A stretch of DNA of 64,000 nucleotides, from positions 446,574 through 510,573 of the forward strand of contig NZ_LMVC01000001.1 of assembly GCF_001510655.1 (NCBI RefSeq). Direction: 5' to 3'. The number at the start of each line of letters is the position of its first letter. Within the stretch, counting starts at the first letter, position 1. Source of the DNA: Fictibacillus sp. FJAT-27399. GTDB lineage: Bacteria; Bacillota; Bacilli; Bacillales; Fictibacillaceae. Below the pieces are notes generated by a model that ran no database searches, was not told the origin of the DNA, and saw nothing but the letters and a program-made list of their open reading frames with translations. Shown here piece by piece: positions 55,206 to 64,000 of this stretch. Both the position numbers and the translations under genes were made by a program.

Positions 55206-55673
55206 ATGAACGGACAAGAGATAAAAGTCATTGTATTTCAATTAGAAAACGAAGAATACGGCGTAGATGTACACCAGGTGAAATCGATCGAGCGAGTTTC
55301 TCATATTACAAGAATTCCAAGAACTCCCGGGTTTGTAAAAGGTGTGATTAATCTTAGAGGAATTGTAACCCCAATTATTGATCTTCGCAGCCGATTCGGA
55401 ATGGAAGAAAAACAAACGGATGAGAACACGAGAATTATTATTGTAAATACGGATGAGATGGAAGTCGGCCTGATCGTTGACTCCGCAAATGATGTGCTTG
55501 ACATTCCTGCTGCGGATATTGAGCCTACACCAGAGGTGGCAGGCGGAATAAACGCAGAATATCTGGACGGTGTTGCTAAGATTGGGGATAGACTGCTGAT
55601 TCTACTCCAGTTAGACAAAGTGCTGAACAAAGAAGAAGTCACACAATTACATTTAATCGGTAATCAGGGATAA
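55206..55673 (+). CDS. cheW: Chemotaxis coupling protein CheW
   Basis: CheW couples chemoreceptors to CheA. The 155-residue protein is a single CheW domain: FQLENEEYGVDVHQVKSIERV, TRIPRTPGFVKGVINLRG-type segment, PIIDLRSRFGM. CGGAGGTAG precedes the ATG. The stop shares one base with the cheC start. Confidence 0.97.
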   Translation: MNGQEIKVIVFQLENEEYGVDVHQVKSIERVSHITRIPRTPGFVKGVINLRGIVTPIIDLRSRFGMEEKQTDENTRIIIVNTDEMEVGLIVDSANDVLDIPAADIEPTPEVAGGINAEYLDGVAKIGDRLLILLQLDKVLNKEEVTQLHLIGNQG

Positions 55674-56314
55674 TGGCCGGATATGCACGCTTGACGGGTT
55701 TTCATTTGGATGTACTGAGGGAAGTCGGAAACATAGGCGCAGGGCATGCGGCTACCGCTCTCTCAGAACTTCTCGGGAAAACCGTAGATATGAGGGTTCC
55801 TTCAGTGAATATTGTCTCCCTTCAGGAGATGACAGAACTCCTTGGAGGAACAGAAACGGTTGTGGCTGCAGTCTACCTGCGGATGCTTGGTGACGCTCCA
55901 GGATCGATGTTCTTCATGCTTCCCCTGAATCAGTCAAAAAAGCTTGTCAGCCATCTGTTAGCCGGAGAACCATATGACCCGGCTGAAGGTGTGTATTCCG
56001 AACTGACCCTGTCTGCCCTGCAAGAGGCGGGCAACATCCTTTCCGGATCTTACTTGTCGGCCTTATCCGATCTTACAGGAATGAACATACAGCCATCTGT
56101 TCCATCACTGAGTATAGATATGGCAGGTGCTATCCTGGGCTATGGATTGATTGAAATATCGAAATCAAGTGATTACGCAATTATTATTAACACGTCACTT
56201 ACCGAACCGGAAAACATGCACTCGGACAGTATTCACGGATACTTTTTTCTGCTGCCTGATCCTGATTCGTTTGAAAAAATATTTGATGCGCTTGGAGTGC
56301 CTTTGCATGAGTGA
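55673..56314 (+). CDS. cheC: CheY-P phosphatase CheC
   Basis: CheC dephosphorylates CheY and is stimulated by CheD. The 213-residue protein has the two active-site motifs with E..N pairs: LREVGNIGAGHAATAL and LQEAGNILSGSYLSAL, like those in FliY. It overlaps cheW by one base and cheD by 8 bp; CheC-CheD form a complex, which the overlap reflects. Confidence 0.96.
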   Translation: MAGYARLTGFHLDVLREVGNIGAGHAATALSELLGKTVDMRVPSVNIVSLQEMTELLGGTETVVAAVYLRMLGDAPGSMFFMLPLNQSKKLVSHLLAGEPYDPAEGVYSELTLSALQEAGNILSGSYLSALSDLTGMNIQPSVPSLSIDMAGAILGYGLIEISKSSDYAIIINTSLTEPENMHSDSIHGYFFLLPDPDSFEKIFDALGVPLHE

Positions 56315-56795
56315 AGTGATTAAAGTTGGCATAGCAGAAATCTCCTATGGAGGACCGGCCGCGTTTATCCGGACAACCGGCCTTGGATCTTGTGTAGGCA
56401 TTATCCTTTATGATCCGATAACAAGGATGGCAGGTATGGCACATGTCATGCTGCCGGATTCATCAATGTCAAGAACACCTGAAGTTAATGAAGGGAAGTT
56501 TGCAGATACGGCTGTAAAAGCTCTTGTGAAAAATCTGGAGACACAAGGTGTCAAGAAGATCCGGCTGAAAGCTAAAATAGCAGGCGGTGCACAGATGTTT
56601 CAATTTTCTTCAGGCCAGGAATCCATGCGGATCGGCCAGAGGAATGTGGAAGCTGTGAAGAGCGGACTGGCGGATTCAGGGATACCGCTGGTCGCTGAGG
56701 ATACGGGCGGAAATAAAGGAAGAACGATTGAGTTTAACACAGACACATTTGAGCTGATGATCAAAACCGTACACCAAAAGGAGTTCATCATTTAA
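56307..56795 (+). CDS. cheD: Chemoreceptor glutamine deamidase CheD
   Basis: CheD deamidates receptor glutamines and activates CheC. The 162-residue protein contains the catalytic Thr23, Cys29 (TTGLGSCVGI) and His46 (MAGMAHVMLP). The start ATG is inside the cheC end; a long upstream frame is only the shadow of cheC. sigD follows after 26 bp. Confidence 0.96.
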   Translation: MSEVIKVGIAEISYGGPAAFIRTTGLGSCVGIILYDPITRMAGMAHVMLPDSSMSRTPEVNEGKFADTAVKALVKNLETQGVKKIRLKAKIAGGAQMFQFSSGQESMRIGQRNVEAVKSGLADSGIPLVAEDTGGNKGRTIEFNTDTFELMIKTVHQKEFII

Positions 56796-56821
56796 AAAAC
56801 TGAAATTCAGGGGGAGTAGGC

Positions 56822-57589
56822 ATGACATCTTCATCTTCTGTTGTAGAAGAGCAGGAAACGTGGAAAAAATGGCATGAAGACAGGGACAGCGAAGCCGGAG
56901 ATATACTTTTAAGAGCGTATATGCCGCTGGTTCAATACCATGTGCAGCGAATCTCAGTCGGTCTGCCAAAGAACGTTAACCGTGACGAGTTAAAGAGCCT
57001 GGGCATGCTCGGCTTGTTTGATGCTCTGGAAAAATTCGAGCCCGAGAGGGATCTTAAATTTGATACGTATGCTTCCTTTCGAATCAGAGGAGCAATACTT
57101 GACGGGTTGAGAAAAGAGGACTGGCTTCCGCGGTCGCTGAGGGAAAAAACAAAAAGAATTGAAACGGCCATCGAGAAGCTAGAACAGCAGAATCTCAGGA
57201 CGGTGAGTTCTTTTGAAGTGGCTGAAGAACTTGGAATTGAAGAAGACGAAGTGAATTCCGTCATCTCCGAAAGTTTTTTTGCGAATGTACTTTCCATCGA
57301 TGAAGATAACAGGGATAATGAGAACAAAGAAAAGATCGGCTATACAATAGAAGATAAAAAGGGTCTGTCTCCAGAGTCAGAGATCGTACAGTCCGAACTG
57401 CATAAGGAATTGGCAGAAGTCATTACGGAATTGAATGAAAAAGAACAGCTTGTGGTCAGTTTATTCTATTTCGAAGAAATGACTTTCACAGAGATCGGCC
57501 AAGTGCTCGGATTATCAACTTCACGGATATCACAAATTCATTCCAAGGCTCTTTTCCGGCTAAGACAGGTGTTAAAACGGTATTTATAA
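56822..57589 (+). CDS. sigD: RNA polymerase sigma factor SigD (FliA family)
   Basis: SigD directs late flagellar, chemotaxis and autolysin gene transcription (flagellin, motAB, autolysins). The 255-residue protein has region 2 (LKSLGMLGLFDALEKFEPERDLKFDTYASFRIRGAILD-like stretch, about 55-95), region 3, and region 4 helix-turn-helix (MTFTEIGQVLGLSTSRISQIHSKAL). GGGGGAG precedes the ATG. Being near the operon end, its amount depends on how far transcription proceeds, as known in B. subtilis. Confidence 0.98.
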   Translation: MTSSSSVVEEQETWKKWHEDRDSEAGDILLRAYMPLVQYHVQRISVGLPKNVNRDELKSLGMLGLFDALEKFEPERDLKFDTYASFRIRGAILDGLRKEDWLPRSLREKTKRIETAIEKLEQQNLRTVSSFEVAEELGIEEDEVNSVISESFFANVLSIDEDNRDNENKEKIGYTIEDKKGLSPESEIVQSELHKELAEVITELNEKEQLVVSLFYFEEMTFTEIGQVLGLSTSRISQIHSKALFRLRQVLKRYL

Positions 57590-57617
57590 AATTTCATTTT
57601 CAGAATGCGGGGATCAC

Positions 57618-58046
57618 ATGCTGTATTTTCTAACCACTGTCAGTTTAGTGCTGAATGTATTATGTTTTTATTTGATTGCCGTGTTATGGCAGAAACAGAG
57701 CGGCGGTGGAGCTGCTCTTCAGGATGAACAGGTAAAAAGAGAGCTTGAAGATCTGCTCCTTGCCTATGCCAGCGAGATGAAAGAACAGAACGATGAGATC
57801 ATGAACCTGATCAAAGAAAACTGCGGCACAGGCCCTGTAAAAACCGAGCCTGCTGCTGAAAATCATATAGAGGAAGCCGAGAATGGCAACCCAGCTGCCG
57901 CAACAGAAGACATTCAGGTCGCCATCTTGCATCAAGATGTTTTAAATTATGCGGAAAGTGGCTATACTGCAGATCAGATTGCGAAAATGCTTGACAGGGG
58001 CAAGGGTGAGATCGAGCTGATCCTAAAGTTTCATGGAGCTAGATAA
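57618..58046 (+). CDS. swrB: SwrB-like protein (YlxL)
   Basis: SwrB supports completion of the flagellar basal body and activation of sigma-D in B. subtilis. The 142-residue protein has one N-terminal transmembrane helix (about 3-23), a coiled-coil region, an acidic Ala/Glu-rich linker and a C-terminal helix-turn-helix-like end (YAESGYTADQIAKMLDRGKGEIELILKF). Sequence is poorly conserved; the call rests on position after sigD, topology and the C-terminus. Confidence 0.85.
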   Translation: MLYFLTTVSLVLNVLCFYLIAVLWQKQSGGGAALQDEQVKRELEDLLLAYASEMKEQNDEIMNLIKENCGTGPVKTEPAAENHIEEAENGNPAAATEDIQVAILHQDVLNYAESGYTADQIAKMLDRGKGEIELILKFHGAR

Positions 58047-58076
58047 GGATTTATCGACAAGAAATTATATTTTATC

Positions 58077-58106
58077 TTGCTACTCTGTGCCGAAGTATGG
58101 TATATT
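58077..58106 (+). promoter_or_regulatory. Promoter of rpsB
   Basis: TTGCTA (58077-58082), 18 bp, TATATT (58101-58106) with extended TGG in front of the -10. The leader of about 110 nt before rpsB contains small stem-loops such as CTGCA-TATT-TGCAG, possibly for autoregulation by S2; no known motif is recognised. No strong terminator separates it from swrB. Confidence 0.65.
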
Positions 58107-58221
58107 TAATTTCGGTGTTAATCACACACGTCTGCGGATTTAACCATTGGTGCTGCATATTTGCAGTTTTGGCTAAAGGCGAAGCAGGCGGAGGAAAACA
58201 AAACCATCAGGAGGTGCCATC

Positions 58222-58947
58222 ATGGCAGTCATTTCAATGAAACAACTATTGGAAGCCGGCGTACACTTTGGACATCAAACACGTCGCTGGAATCCGAAAA
58301 TGTCTCGTTACATCTTCACTGAGCGTAACGGCATTTACATCATCGATCTTCAAAAAACAGTGAAAAAGGTTGAAGAGTGCTACAACGTAATGAAAGACAT
58401 CGCTGCAAACGGCGGTAAAATTCTTTTCGTAGGTACTAAAAAACAAGCTCAGGATTCTGTTAAAGAAGAAGCAGCTCGTTCTGGCATGTACTTCATCAAC
58501 CAACGCTGGTTAGGTGGAACATTAACAAACTTCGGAACTATCCGCAAACGTATCAACCGTTTAAAAGAACTTGAAAGAATGCAAGAAGACGGTACTTTTG
58601 ATGTTCTTCCTAAAAAAGAAGTTATCCTTCTTAAAAAGGAAATGGATCGTCTTGAAAAGTTCTTGGGCGGAATCAAAGAAATGAACAGCCTTCCAGATGC
58701 GTTATTCATCGTAGATCCTCGCAAAGAGCGAATCGCTGTAGCAGAAGCTCGCAAGCTGAACATTCCTATTATCGCTATCGTGGATACAAACTGTGATCCT
58801 GACGAAATTGATCACGTGATTCCTGGTAACGATGATGCGATTCGTGCAGTAAAACTTCTTACTGGAAAAATGGCCGATGCTATTATTGAAGCTAACCAAG
58901 GCGGAGAAGAGCAAGAAGCTCAAAACGACGAAGAAACATCTGCATAA
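58222..58947 (+). CDS. rpsB: 30S ribosomal protein S2
   Basis: S2 is a late-assembling small-subunit protein needed for S1 or initiation function. The 241 residues begin [27 protein letters not shown] and have the signature [20 protein letters not shown] precedes the ATG. A long leader lies upstream. It is followed by a hairpin and then tsf, the universal pairing. The codon choice is visibly more biased, as expected of a highly expressed gene. Confidence 0.98.
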   Translation: MAVISMKQLLEAGVHFGHQTRRWNPKMSRYIFTERNGIYIIDLQKTVKKVEECYNVMKDIAANGGKILFVGTKKQAQDSVKEEAARSGMYFINQRWLGGTLTNFGTIRKRINRLKELERMQEDGTFDVLPKKEVILLKKEMDRLEKFLGGIKEMNSLPDALFIVDPRKERIAVAEARKLNIPIIAIVDTNCDPDEIDHVIPGNDDAIRAVKLLTGKMADAIIEANQGGEEQEAQNDEETSA

Positions 58948-58959
58948 GCAATATAAACA

Positions 58960-59000
58960 GAAGGGTGATGGAGGGGATAAGCCCTTTCACGCCCTTTTTT
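58960..59000 (+). terminator. Hairpin terminator/attenuator between rpsB and tsf
   Basis: AAGGG-TGA-...AGGG pairs with CCCT..TCA..CCCTT, with small bulges, and ends in T6. It probably reduces tsf expression relative to rpsB rather than separating them, since no strong promoter is seen before tsf. Confidence 0.75.
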
Positions 59001-59049
59001 AATGCTAAAGTCAACCATGCTTTACATAAACCAAAGGAGGAATTACATT

Positions 59050-59934
59050 ATGGCAGTAACAGCTCAAATGGTAAAAGAATTGCGCGAAAAAACAGGCGCA
59101 GGGATGATGGATTGCAAAAAAGCTTTGACAGAAACAAACGGTGACATGGAAAAAGCAATCGACTTCCTTCGTGAAAAAGGAATCGCGAAGGCAGCTAAAA
59201 AAGCTGACCGTATCGCTGCAGAAGGTTTAACTTCTGTTGTTGTAGACGGAAACAAAGCTGTAATCCTTGAAGTGAACTCAGAAACTGACTTTGTTGCGAA
59301 AAACGAAAACTTCACAGCATTGATCTCTGTGCTTTCTAAGCACCTTCTTGAAGCGAACGTTTCTTCTGTAGAAGAAGCACTTTCTTCAGAAATCAAAAGT
59401 GAGGGCATTTCCGTTAACGATTACCTAAACAATGCGATCGCTAAAATTGGAGAGAAAATCTCTCTTCGCCGTTTCCAAATCATTGAAAAAGGCGAAAATG
59501 CTGTATTTGGAGCTTACCTTCACATGGGCGGACGCATCGGCGTACTTTCTGTAGTAGAAGGAACTACTGACGAAGCAGTTGCAAAAGACGTAGCTATGCA
59601 TGTAGCTGCAGTCAACCCTCGCTACATCTCCCGTGATGCGGTAAGCGAAGAAGAAGTAGCGCGTGAGCGTGAAGTTCTTACTCAACAAGCTCTAAACGAA
59701 GGAAAGCCGGAAAATATCGTTGCTAAAATGGTAGAAGGACGCCTTGGCAAGTTCTTCGAAGAGATCTGCTTGAACGACCAGTCTTTCGTCAAAGACCCAG
59801 ATCAAAAAGTAGGTAAATATGTGGCTTCTAAAGGCGGAACTGTAAAAGCATTCGTTCGTTTTGAAGTTGGAGAAGGAATGGAAAAACGCGAAGATAACTT
59901 CGCTGAAGAAGTAATGTCTCAAGTTAAAAAGTAA
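59050..59934 (+). CDS. tsf: Elongation factor Ts
   Basis: EF-Ts exchanges GDP on EF-Tu. The 294-residue protein has the N-terminal UBA-like domain ([21 protein letters not shown]) and the [10 protein letters not shown] segment that contacts EF-Tu. AAAGGAGGAATT before ATG 59050 decides against the upstream ATG at 59002. A terminator follows. Confidence 0.98.
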   Translation: MAVTAQMVKELREKTGAGMMDCKKALTETNGDMEKAIDFLREKGIAKAAKKADRIAAEGLTSVVVDGNKAVILEVNSETDFVAKNENFTALISVLSKHLLEANVSSVEEALSSEIKSEGISVNDYLNNAIAKIGEKISLRRFQIIEKGENAVFGAYLHMGGRIGVLSVVEGTTDEAVAKDVAMHVAAVNPRYISRDAVSEEEVAREREVLTQQALNEGKPENIVAKMVEGRLGKFFEEICLNDQSFVKDPDQKVGKYVASKGGTVKAFVRFEVGEGMEKREDNFAEEVMSQVKK

Positions 59935-59953
59935 TGCAGTAAAAAGCAGAATG

Positions 59954-59979
59954 AGGGAGCACAGTGTGTTCCCTTTTTT
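59954..59979 (+). terminator. Terminator after tsf
   Basis: AGGGAGCACA pairs with TGTGTTCCCT (one G-U) followed by T-rich CTTTTTTC. Confidence 0.85.
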
Positions 59980-60028
59980 CAGAACGGAAGAAGCAAGCTA
60001 TAATAAGGTGATGGATACGGAGGGAATT

Positions 60029-60754
60029 ATGAGTACTTCAAAATACAAACGAGTAGTCCTAAAACTAAGCGGAGAAGCACTTGCCGGCGGAAAAGGCAGC
60101 GGAATTGACCCGGCTGTCATTCAGTCCATAGCCAACCAAGTCAAAGACATCGTTGAGCTTGGTGTAGAAGTTGCTGTAGTTGTTGGCGGCGGTAATCTAT
60201 GGAGAGGCAAAGCGGGAAGTGAAATGGGAATGGATCGTGCTTCCGCTGATTACATGGGAATGCTTGCGACCGTCATGAACTCCCTGGCGTTGCAGGACAG
60301 CCTGGAGAACATCGGTGTTCAGACAAGGGTACAGACTTCAATTGAAATGCGTCAGGTAGCTGAACCGTATATTCGCAGAAAAGCTATTCGTCACCTTGAA
60401 AAGAAACGTGTTGTTATTTTTGCAGCAGGAACAGGAAATCCATATTTTTCAACGGATACGACAGCTGCTCTACGCGCTGCGGAAATTGAAGCTGAAGTCA
60501 TACTGATGGCTAAAAACAATGTGGATGGCGTATATTCTGCTGATCCGACGATTGATCAAACAGCTGTAAAATACAATACTTTATCCTACCTTGATCTTCT
60601 GAAAGAAGGACTTGCAGTAATGGATACAACAGCTTCTTCTTTATGTATGGACAATGATATACCGCTTATCGTATTCTCCATCATGGAAGAGGGCAACATT
60701 AAGCGTGTAGTTATAGGTGAAGAAATCGGAACGACGATTAGGGGGAATAATTAA
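60029..60754 (+). CDS. pyrH: Uridylate kinase
   Basis: PyrH phosphorylates UMP to UDP; the bacterial enzyme is a hexamer regulated by UTP and GTP. The 241 residues include [20 protein letters not shown], and [17 protein letters not shown] of the amino-acid-kinase fold. CGGAGGG precedes ATG 60029, so earlier in-frame ATGs inside the tsf terminator region are rejected. It shares one base with frr. Confidence 0.97.
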   Translation: MSTSKYKRVVLKLSGEALAGGKGSGIDPAVIQSIANQVKDIVELGVEVAVVVGGGNLWRGKAGSEMGMDRASADYMGMLATVMNSLALQDSLENIGVQTRVQTSIEMRQVAEPYIRRKAIRHLEKKRVVIFAAGTGNPYFSTDTTAALRAAEIEAEVILMAKNNVDGVYSADPTIDQTAVKYNTLSYLDLLKEGLAVMDTTASSLCMDNDIPLIVFSIMEEGNIKRVVIGEEIGTTIRGNN

Positions 60755-61311
60755 TGGCAAAGGAAATTTTGACAAACGCAGAAGACCGAATGAAAAAAGG
60801 CATTTCATCTTTTCAGCGTGAACTTTCAACTATACGTGCCGGCCGAGCTAACCCTGCGCTTTTGGATCGTATTCATGTCGATTATTACGGAGCACAGACT
60901 CCGATTAACCAATTAGCGGGAATATCTGTGCCGGAGGCCCGTTTATTGGTCATTCAGCCTTATGACAAATCCGCCTTGAATGATGTTGAAAAAGCGATTC
61001 AAAAATCTGATCTTGGGCTGACGACTTCTAATGATGGCCAAGTGATCAGGATTGCGATTCCTCCTCTGACAGAAGAAAGACGCAAAGAACTCGTTAAGCT
61101 CGTTAAAAAATACGGTGAAGAAGCAAAAGTAGCTCTTCGAAACGTTCGCCGGGATGCCAACGATGATTTGAAAAAATCAGAAAAAGACGGTGAGATCACA
61201 GAAGACGAACTGCGCCGCTACAGCGAGGACGTACAGAAGCTTACAGACAAATACATTAGCGAAGTAGATTCTGTCGCTGTAAATAAAGAGAAAGAAATCA
61301 TGGAAGTATAA
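60754..61311 (+). CDS. frr: Ribosome recycling factor
   Basis: RRF with EF-G splits ribosomes after termination. The 185-residue protein is a tRNA-like L shape of a three-helix bundle and small beta domain: [22 protein letters not shown], and [21 protein letters not shown]. Start overlaps the pyrH stop by one base. It ends before a terminator. Confidence 0.98.
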   Translation: MAKEILTNAEDRMKKGISSFQRELSTIRAGRANPALLDRIHVDYYGAQTPINQLAGISVPEARLLVIQPYDKSALNDVEKAIQKSDLGLTTSNDGQVIRIAIPPLTEERRKELVKLVKKYGEEAKVALRNVRRDANDDLKKSEKDGEITEDELRRYSEDVQKLTDKYISEVDSVAVNKEKEIMEV

Positions 61312-61337
61312 TTGATTTCCATGTAAAATAAAATAAG

Positions 61338-61367
61338 AAAAGCCCTCTTTATACAGGGGGTTTTTTT
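61338..61367 (+). terminator. Terminator after frr
   Basis: AAAAGCCCTCT and AGGGGGTTTTTTT form an imperfect stem with T-run. Confidence 0.78.
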
Positions 61368-61397
61368 GTTAAGTCTGGACTAAATGGGGGCTCTGCC

Positions 61398-62156
61398 ATG
61401 CTTGACAGAATTACATTCTGGAAAAAAGACGAAAAATCTGTGATGGATATAAAAGATGATTTAATACCCGCTCATGTCGCTATTATTATGGACGGCAACG
61501 GACGCTGGGCAAAACGGCGCGGTCTCCCAAGGATTGCCGGACATCATGAAGGAATGAAGGTTGTTAAAAAAGTGGTCAGGCACGCAAGTGATCTTGGCGT
61601 AAAAGTTCTTACACTTTATGCTTTTTCAACAGAGAACTGGAAGCGTCCGCGGGATGAAGTGGATTTTCTTATGAAGCTGCCCGGTGAATTCTTGAATAGC
61701 TTCTTGCCTGAACTGATTGAACAGAATGTGCGCGTTACGATCATGGGGCATAAAGAAGTATTGCCGATACATACCATCCAGGCTGTTGACGAGGCGATTG
61801 AAAAAACAAAGAGCAACACGGGACTCGTTTTGAATTTTGCCTTGAATTACGGAAGCAGAAACGAAATTACAACCGCTCTTACTCAAATTATCCAAGACAT
61901 CGGCAAAGGTGCAGTGACTCAGGAGGACGTCAGCGAAGAACTGATCAGCCAATATTTGATGAGTGCAAGCCTGCCTGATCCTGATTTGCTCATCAGAACA
62001 AGCGGAGAAGTCCGTCTCAGCAATTTTATGCTATGGCAGCTGGCTTACAGTGAATTTTGGTTTACCGACATCAATTGGCCCGATTTTACTGAGGAACATT
62101 TTAAAAAAGCCATTTACGACTATCAAAATCGCGGTCGGCGTTATGGCGGTGTATAA
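61398..62156 (+). CDS. uppS: Undecaprenyl pyrophosphate synthase
   Basis: UppS makes the C55 lipid carrier for peptidoglycan and teichoic acids. The 252-residue cis-prenyltransferase has the catalytic Asp32 in IIMDGNGRWAKRRG, TLYAFSTENWKRP, and DPDLLIRTSGEVRLSNFMLWQ. Start is ATG 61398 after a weak GGGGGC; the family N-terminus is variable. cdsA follows after 15 bp. Confidence 0.96.
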   Translation: MLDRITFWKKDEKSVMDIKDDLIPAHVAIIMDGNGRWAKRRGLPRIAGHHEGMKVVKKVVRHASDLGVKVLTLYAFSTENWKRPRDEVDFLMKLPGEFLNSFLPELIEQNVRVTIMGHKEVLPIHTIQAVDEAIEKTKSNTGLVLNFALNYGSRNEITTALTQIIQDIGKGAVTQEDVSEELISQYLMSASLPDPDLLIRTSGEVRLSNFMLWQLAYSEFWFTDINWPDFTEEHFKKAIYDYQNRGRRYGGV

Positions 62157-62171
62157 TAAGAAGGAGGATTT

Positions 62172-62966
62172 ATGAAGGAACGTATCATCACGGGTATTAT
62201 TGCCGCTCTTCTTTTTATAGGAGTTACCGTTTATGGCAAATTGCCCTTTACTCTCGTTATCATCGCATTGGCAGTGATTGGTTTGCATGAATTGCTTAGA
62301 ATGAAAAAGATAACGATTCTGTCTGTTCAGGGGCTCATCGGGCTGCTGCTGACTCTGGCGACCGTTATTCCCGAAAATTGGAAAGAAACGTATCTTGGCT
62401 ATTTCTCAGGTGCTGAACCGATTGTTCTTGCTTTGCTGCTGATCCTGGTGGTAACGGTTATAACTAAGAACAGATTTACATTTGATGATGCTGGATTCGT
62501 CATTCTCTCTTCTTTATATGTCGGATATGGATTTCACTATATTCTTGAAACGAGGCTGATGGATCAAGGCTTGCCGATCTTATTCTTCATCCTATTCATG
62601 ATCTGGGGTGCAGATTCGGGAGCTTATTTTACAGGGAAATCGATAGGGAAAACAAAACTATGGCCTGTAATCAGCCCGAATAAGACCGTGGAAGGGGCTG
62701 TAGGCGGAATTATCACCAGCATTGCTGTAGGTTTGCTGTGCTATGCGTTTAACTTTATTCCTTTTACGCTCTCAATAGTCATTTTAATGGCGGTTATCGC
62801 GGGTATTTTTGGACAAATCGGGGATCTTGCGCAGTCTGCATTTAAACGGCATTACGGGGTGAAGGACTCTGGCAATCTGCTGCCGGGGCATGGCGGGATT
62901 TTAGACCGTACGGACAGCTGGCTGTTCGTTCTTCCTCTCCTGCATATTCTGCACTTGCTTGCTTAA
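62172..62966 (+). CDS. cdsA: Phosphatidate cytidylyltransferase
   Basis: CdsA converts phosphatidic acid to CDP-diacylglycerol, the precursor of all phospholipids. The 264-residue integral membrane protein has about eight hydrophobic helices and the complete family signature SAFKRHYGVKDSGNLLPGHG-GILDRTD near the C-terminus. AGAAGGAGG precedes the ATG. It uses the product of the PlsX pathway encoded at the window's other end. Confidence 0.97.
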   Translation: MKERIITGIIAALLFIGVTVYGKLPFTLVIIALAVIGLHELLRMKKITILSVQGLIGLLLTLATVIPENWKETYLGYFSGAEPIVLALLLILVVTVITKNRFTFDDAGFVILSSLYVGYGFHYILETRLMDQGLPILFFILFMIWGADSGAYFTGKSIGKTKLWPVISPNKTVEGAVGGIITSIAVGLLCYAFNFIPFTLSIVILMAVIAGIFGQIGDLAQSAFKRHYGVKDSGNLLPGHGGILDRTDSWLFVLPLLHILHLLA

Positions 62967-62989
62967 GAGAAAAGGACAAGGAGTAATCT

Positions 62990-64000
62990 ATGAAAAAAAT
63001 CAGTTTGTTGGGTGCTACAGGTTCAATAGGAGTACAGACTCTTGATGTGATCGAGCAGCACCCTGAGCAGTTTCGGTTAACAGCCATTTCTTTTGGGAAG
63101 AATATGGAAAAAGGCCTGGAGATCATCCATAAGTTTGAGCCAGAAGTGATTGCTGTCCAGAAAAAGGAGGATGCTGACCGGCTTCGGTTGAAGCTGGGAA
63201 ACAGCTTCCGTATCGTTTTTGGGGAAGAAGGCTTAATCGAAGCGGCTGCTGCGACCGAAGCAGACATCGTCGTCAGCGCTGTGATGGGGAGTGTAGGGCT
63301 CCTGCCTACCATCCATGCAATAAAAGCCGGCAAAGACATTGCAATCGCTAATAAAGAAACACTAGTGACGGCGGGGCATATCGTGATGGAACTCGCAGAA
63401 AAGCATGGTGTCCGAATTCTGCCCGTGGACAGTGAGCATTCAGCGATCTTCCAATGTTTGAATGGAGAAAATCCCAAGCAGATCGAACGCCTGATCTTGA
63501 CGGCCTCCGGCGGAAGTTTCCGTGATTATACGAGAAACCAGCTGGCTGATGTAACAGTAGATCAAGCGCTGAACCATCCAAACTGGTCGATGGGTGCCAA
63601 AATCACCATTGATTCCGCTACGATGATGAATAAAGGATTAGAAGTTATTGAAGCACATTGGCTGTTTAATATCCCGTATTCAAAAATAGACGTCATCTTA
63701 CACAAAGAAAGCATCATACACTCTATGGTAGAGTACAAGGACGGCAGCACACTGGCTCACCTTGGAAACCCTGATATGAGGGTTCCTATCCAGTATGCTC
63801 TTACGTATCCCGACAGACTTGAACTGCCTTCATCAAAAAGGTTAAACTTATGGGAAATAAGCAAACTTCACTTTGGAAAGATGAATCAGGAACGGTTCCG
63901 CTGCCTGAAGCTGGCATACATTGCCGGTGAGAAGGGCGGTACGATGACAACAGCCATGAATGCTGCAAACGAAGAAGCTGTTCAACTTTTTCTAGACCGA
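62990..64000 (+). CDS. dxr: 1-deoxy-D-xylulose 5-phosphate reductoisomerase (3' end cut off)
   Basis: Dxr makes 2-C-methyl-D-erythritol 4-phosphate, the second step of the MEP isoprenoid pathway that feeds UppS. The frame is open for 337 codons to the window end, about 45 residues short of the usual length. It begins [21 protein letters not shown] with the NADPH motif GATGSIG (8-14), and includes [27 protein letters not shown], and [20 protein letters not shown] precedes ATG 62990. Confidence 0.97.
   Translation, partial: MKKISLLGATGSIGVQTLDVIEQHPEQFRLTAISFGKNMEKGLEIIHKFEPEVIAVQKKEDADRLRLKLGNSFRIVFGEEGLIEAAAATEADIVVSAVMGSVGLLPTIHAIKAGKDIAIANKETLVTAGHIVMELAEKHGVRILPVDSEHSAIFQCLNGENPKQIERLILTASGGSFRDYTRNQLADVTVDQALNHPNWSMGAKITIDSATMMNKGLEVIEAHWLFNIPYSKIDVILHKESIIHSMVEYKDGSTLAHLGNPDMRVPIQYALTYPDRLELPSSKRLNLWEISKLHFGKMNQERFRCLKLAYIAGEKGGTMTTAMNAANEEAVQLFLDR

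Noticed and set aside
56151-56306. Longer CheD starting inside cheC
   Set aside because: The extra part is a shifted reading of cheC and has no CheD similarity; MSEVIKVGIAEISYG at 56307 is the family start.
58042-58080. Terminator after swrB
   Set aside because: Only a weak GATAA/TTATC stem and a CAAGA/TCTTG pair are visible, with no proper T-run.
62842-63477. Minus-strand reading frame of 211 codons opposite cdsA and dxr
   Set aside because: It covers two firmly identified plus-strand genes, is Ser/Pro-rich as antisense frames often are, and has no ribosome binding site evidence.
1-64000. Mobile elements, prophage genes, tRNA or rRNA genes
   Set aside because: No transposase, integrase other than the housekeeping XerC, phage structural gene, cloverleaf or rRNA sequence was recognised on either strand.

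Overview
The window is a piece of a Bacillaceae (Firmicutes) chromosome. Gene order and protein sequences match the Bacillus subtilis recG-to-dxr region almost gene for gene, but at a distance that excludes B. subtilis itself; a Fictibacillus- or Bacillus-like species is my best guess and the genus is not settled by the sequence. Almost every gene lies on the plus strand, the only convincing exception being one small DUF1128 gene. I see no rRNA, tRNA, prophage, insertion sequence or CRISPR array. Both ends cut genes: recG lacks its 5' end and dxr its 3' end.

Layout. 1-6.9 kb: recG end, then the fatty-acid/phospholipid operon fapR-plsX-fabD-fabG under a FapR operator, acpP and rnc. 6.9-14 kb: a minus-strand DUF1128 gene, smc, ftsY, ylxM and ffh (chromosome condensation and the signal recognition particle). 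14-18.8 kb: rpsP, khpA, rimM, trmD, rplS with a leader RNA, lepB, rbgA and rnhB (ribosome building, tRNA modification, secretion). 18.8-21 kb: ylqG-ylqH, a FliK-like/FlhB-like pair, followed by a half-length spore-protein-like gene. 21-31.4 kb: sucCD, dprA, topA, trmFO and the xerC-hslV-hslU-codY operon. 31.7-58 kb: an intact fla/che operon of 32 genes (flgB to swrB) encoding the basal body, hook, switch, export gate, chemotaxis proteins and sigma-D. 58-64 kb: rpsB, tsf, pyrH, frr, uppS, cdsA and dxr (translation, UMP kinase, ribosome recycling, undecaprenyl and phospholipid precursors, isoprenoids).

Differences from the B. subtilis order as I remember it: ylqD is missing between khpA and rimM; lepB is inserted between rplS and rbgA; a DUF1128 gene sits between rnc and smc; and a short SASP-like gene sits between ylqH and sucC. 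Two intergenic gaps (after fabG and after ftsY) carry tandem copies of a long hairpin repeat of about 120 bp whose arms vary in a compensatory way.

Most of the window is conserved core genome. The points most worth a second look are the ylqG-ylqH pair as a possible second FliK/FlhB-type switch, the co-varying hairpin repeats, the truncated SASP-like protein, the unusual upstream region of flgB, the SD-less start of swrD behind a hairpin, and the N-terminal threonine of HslV.
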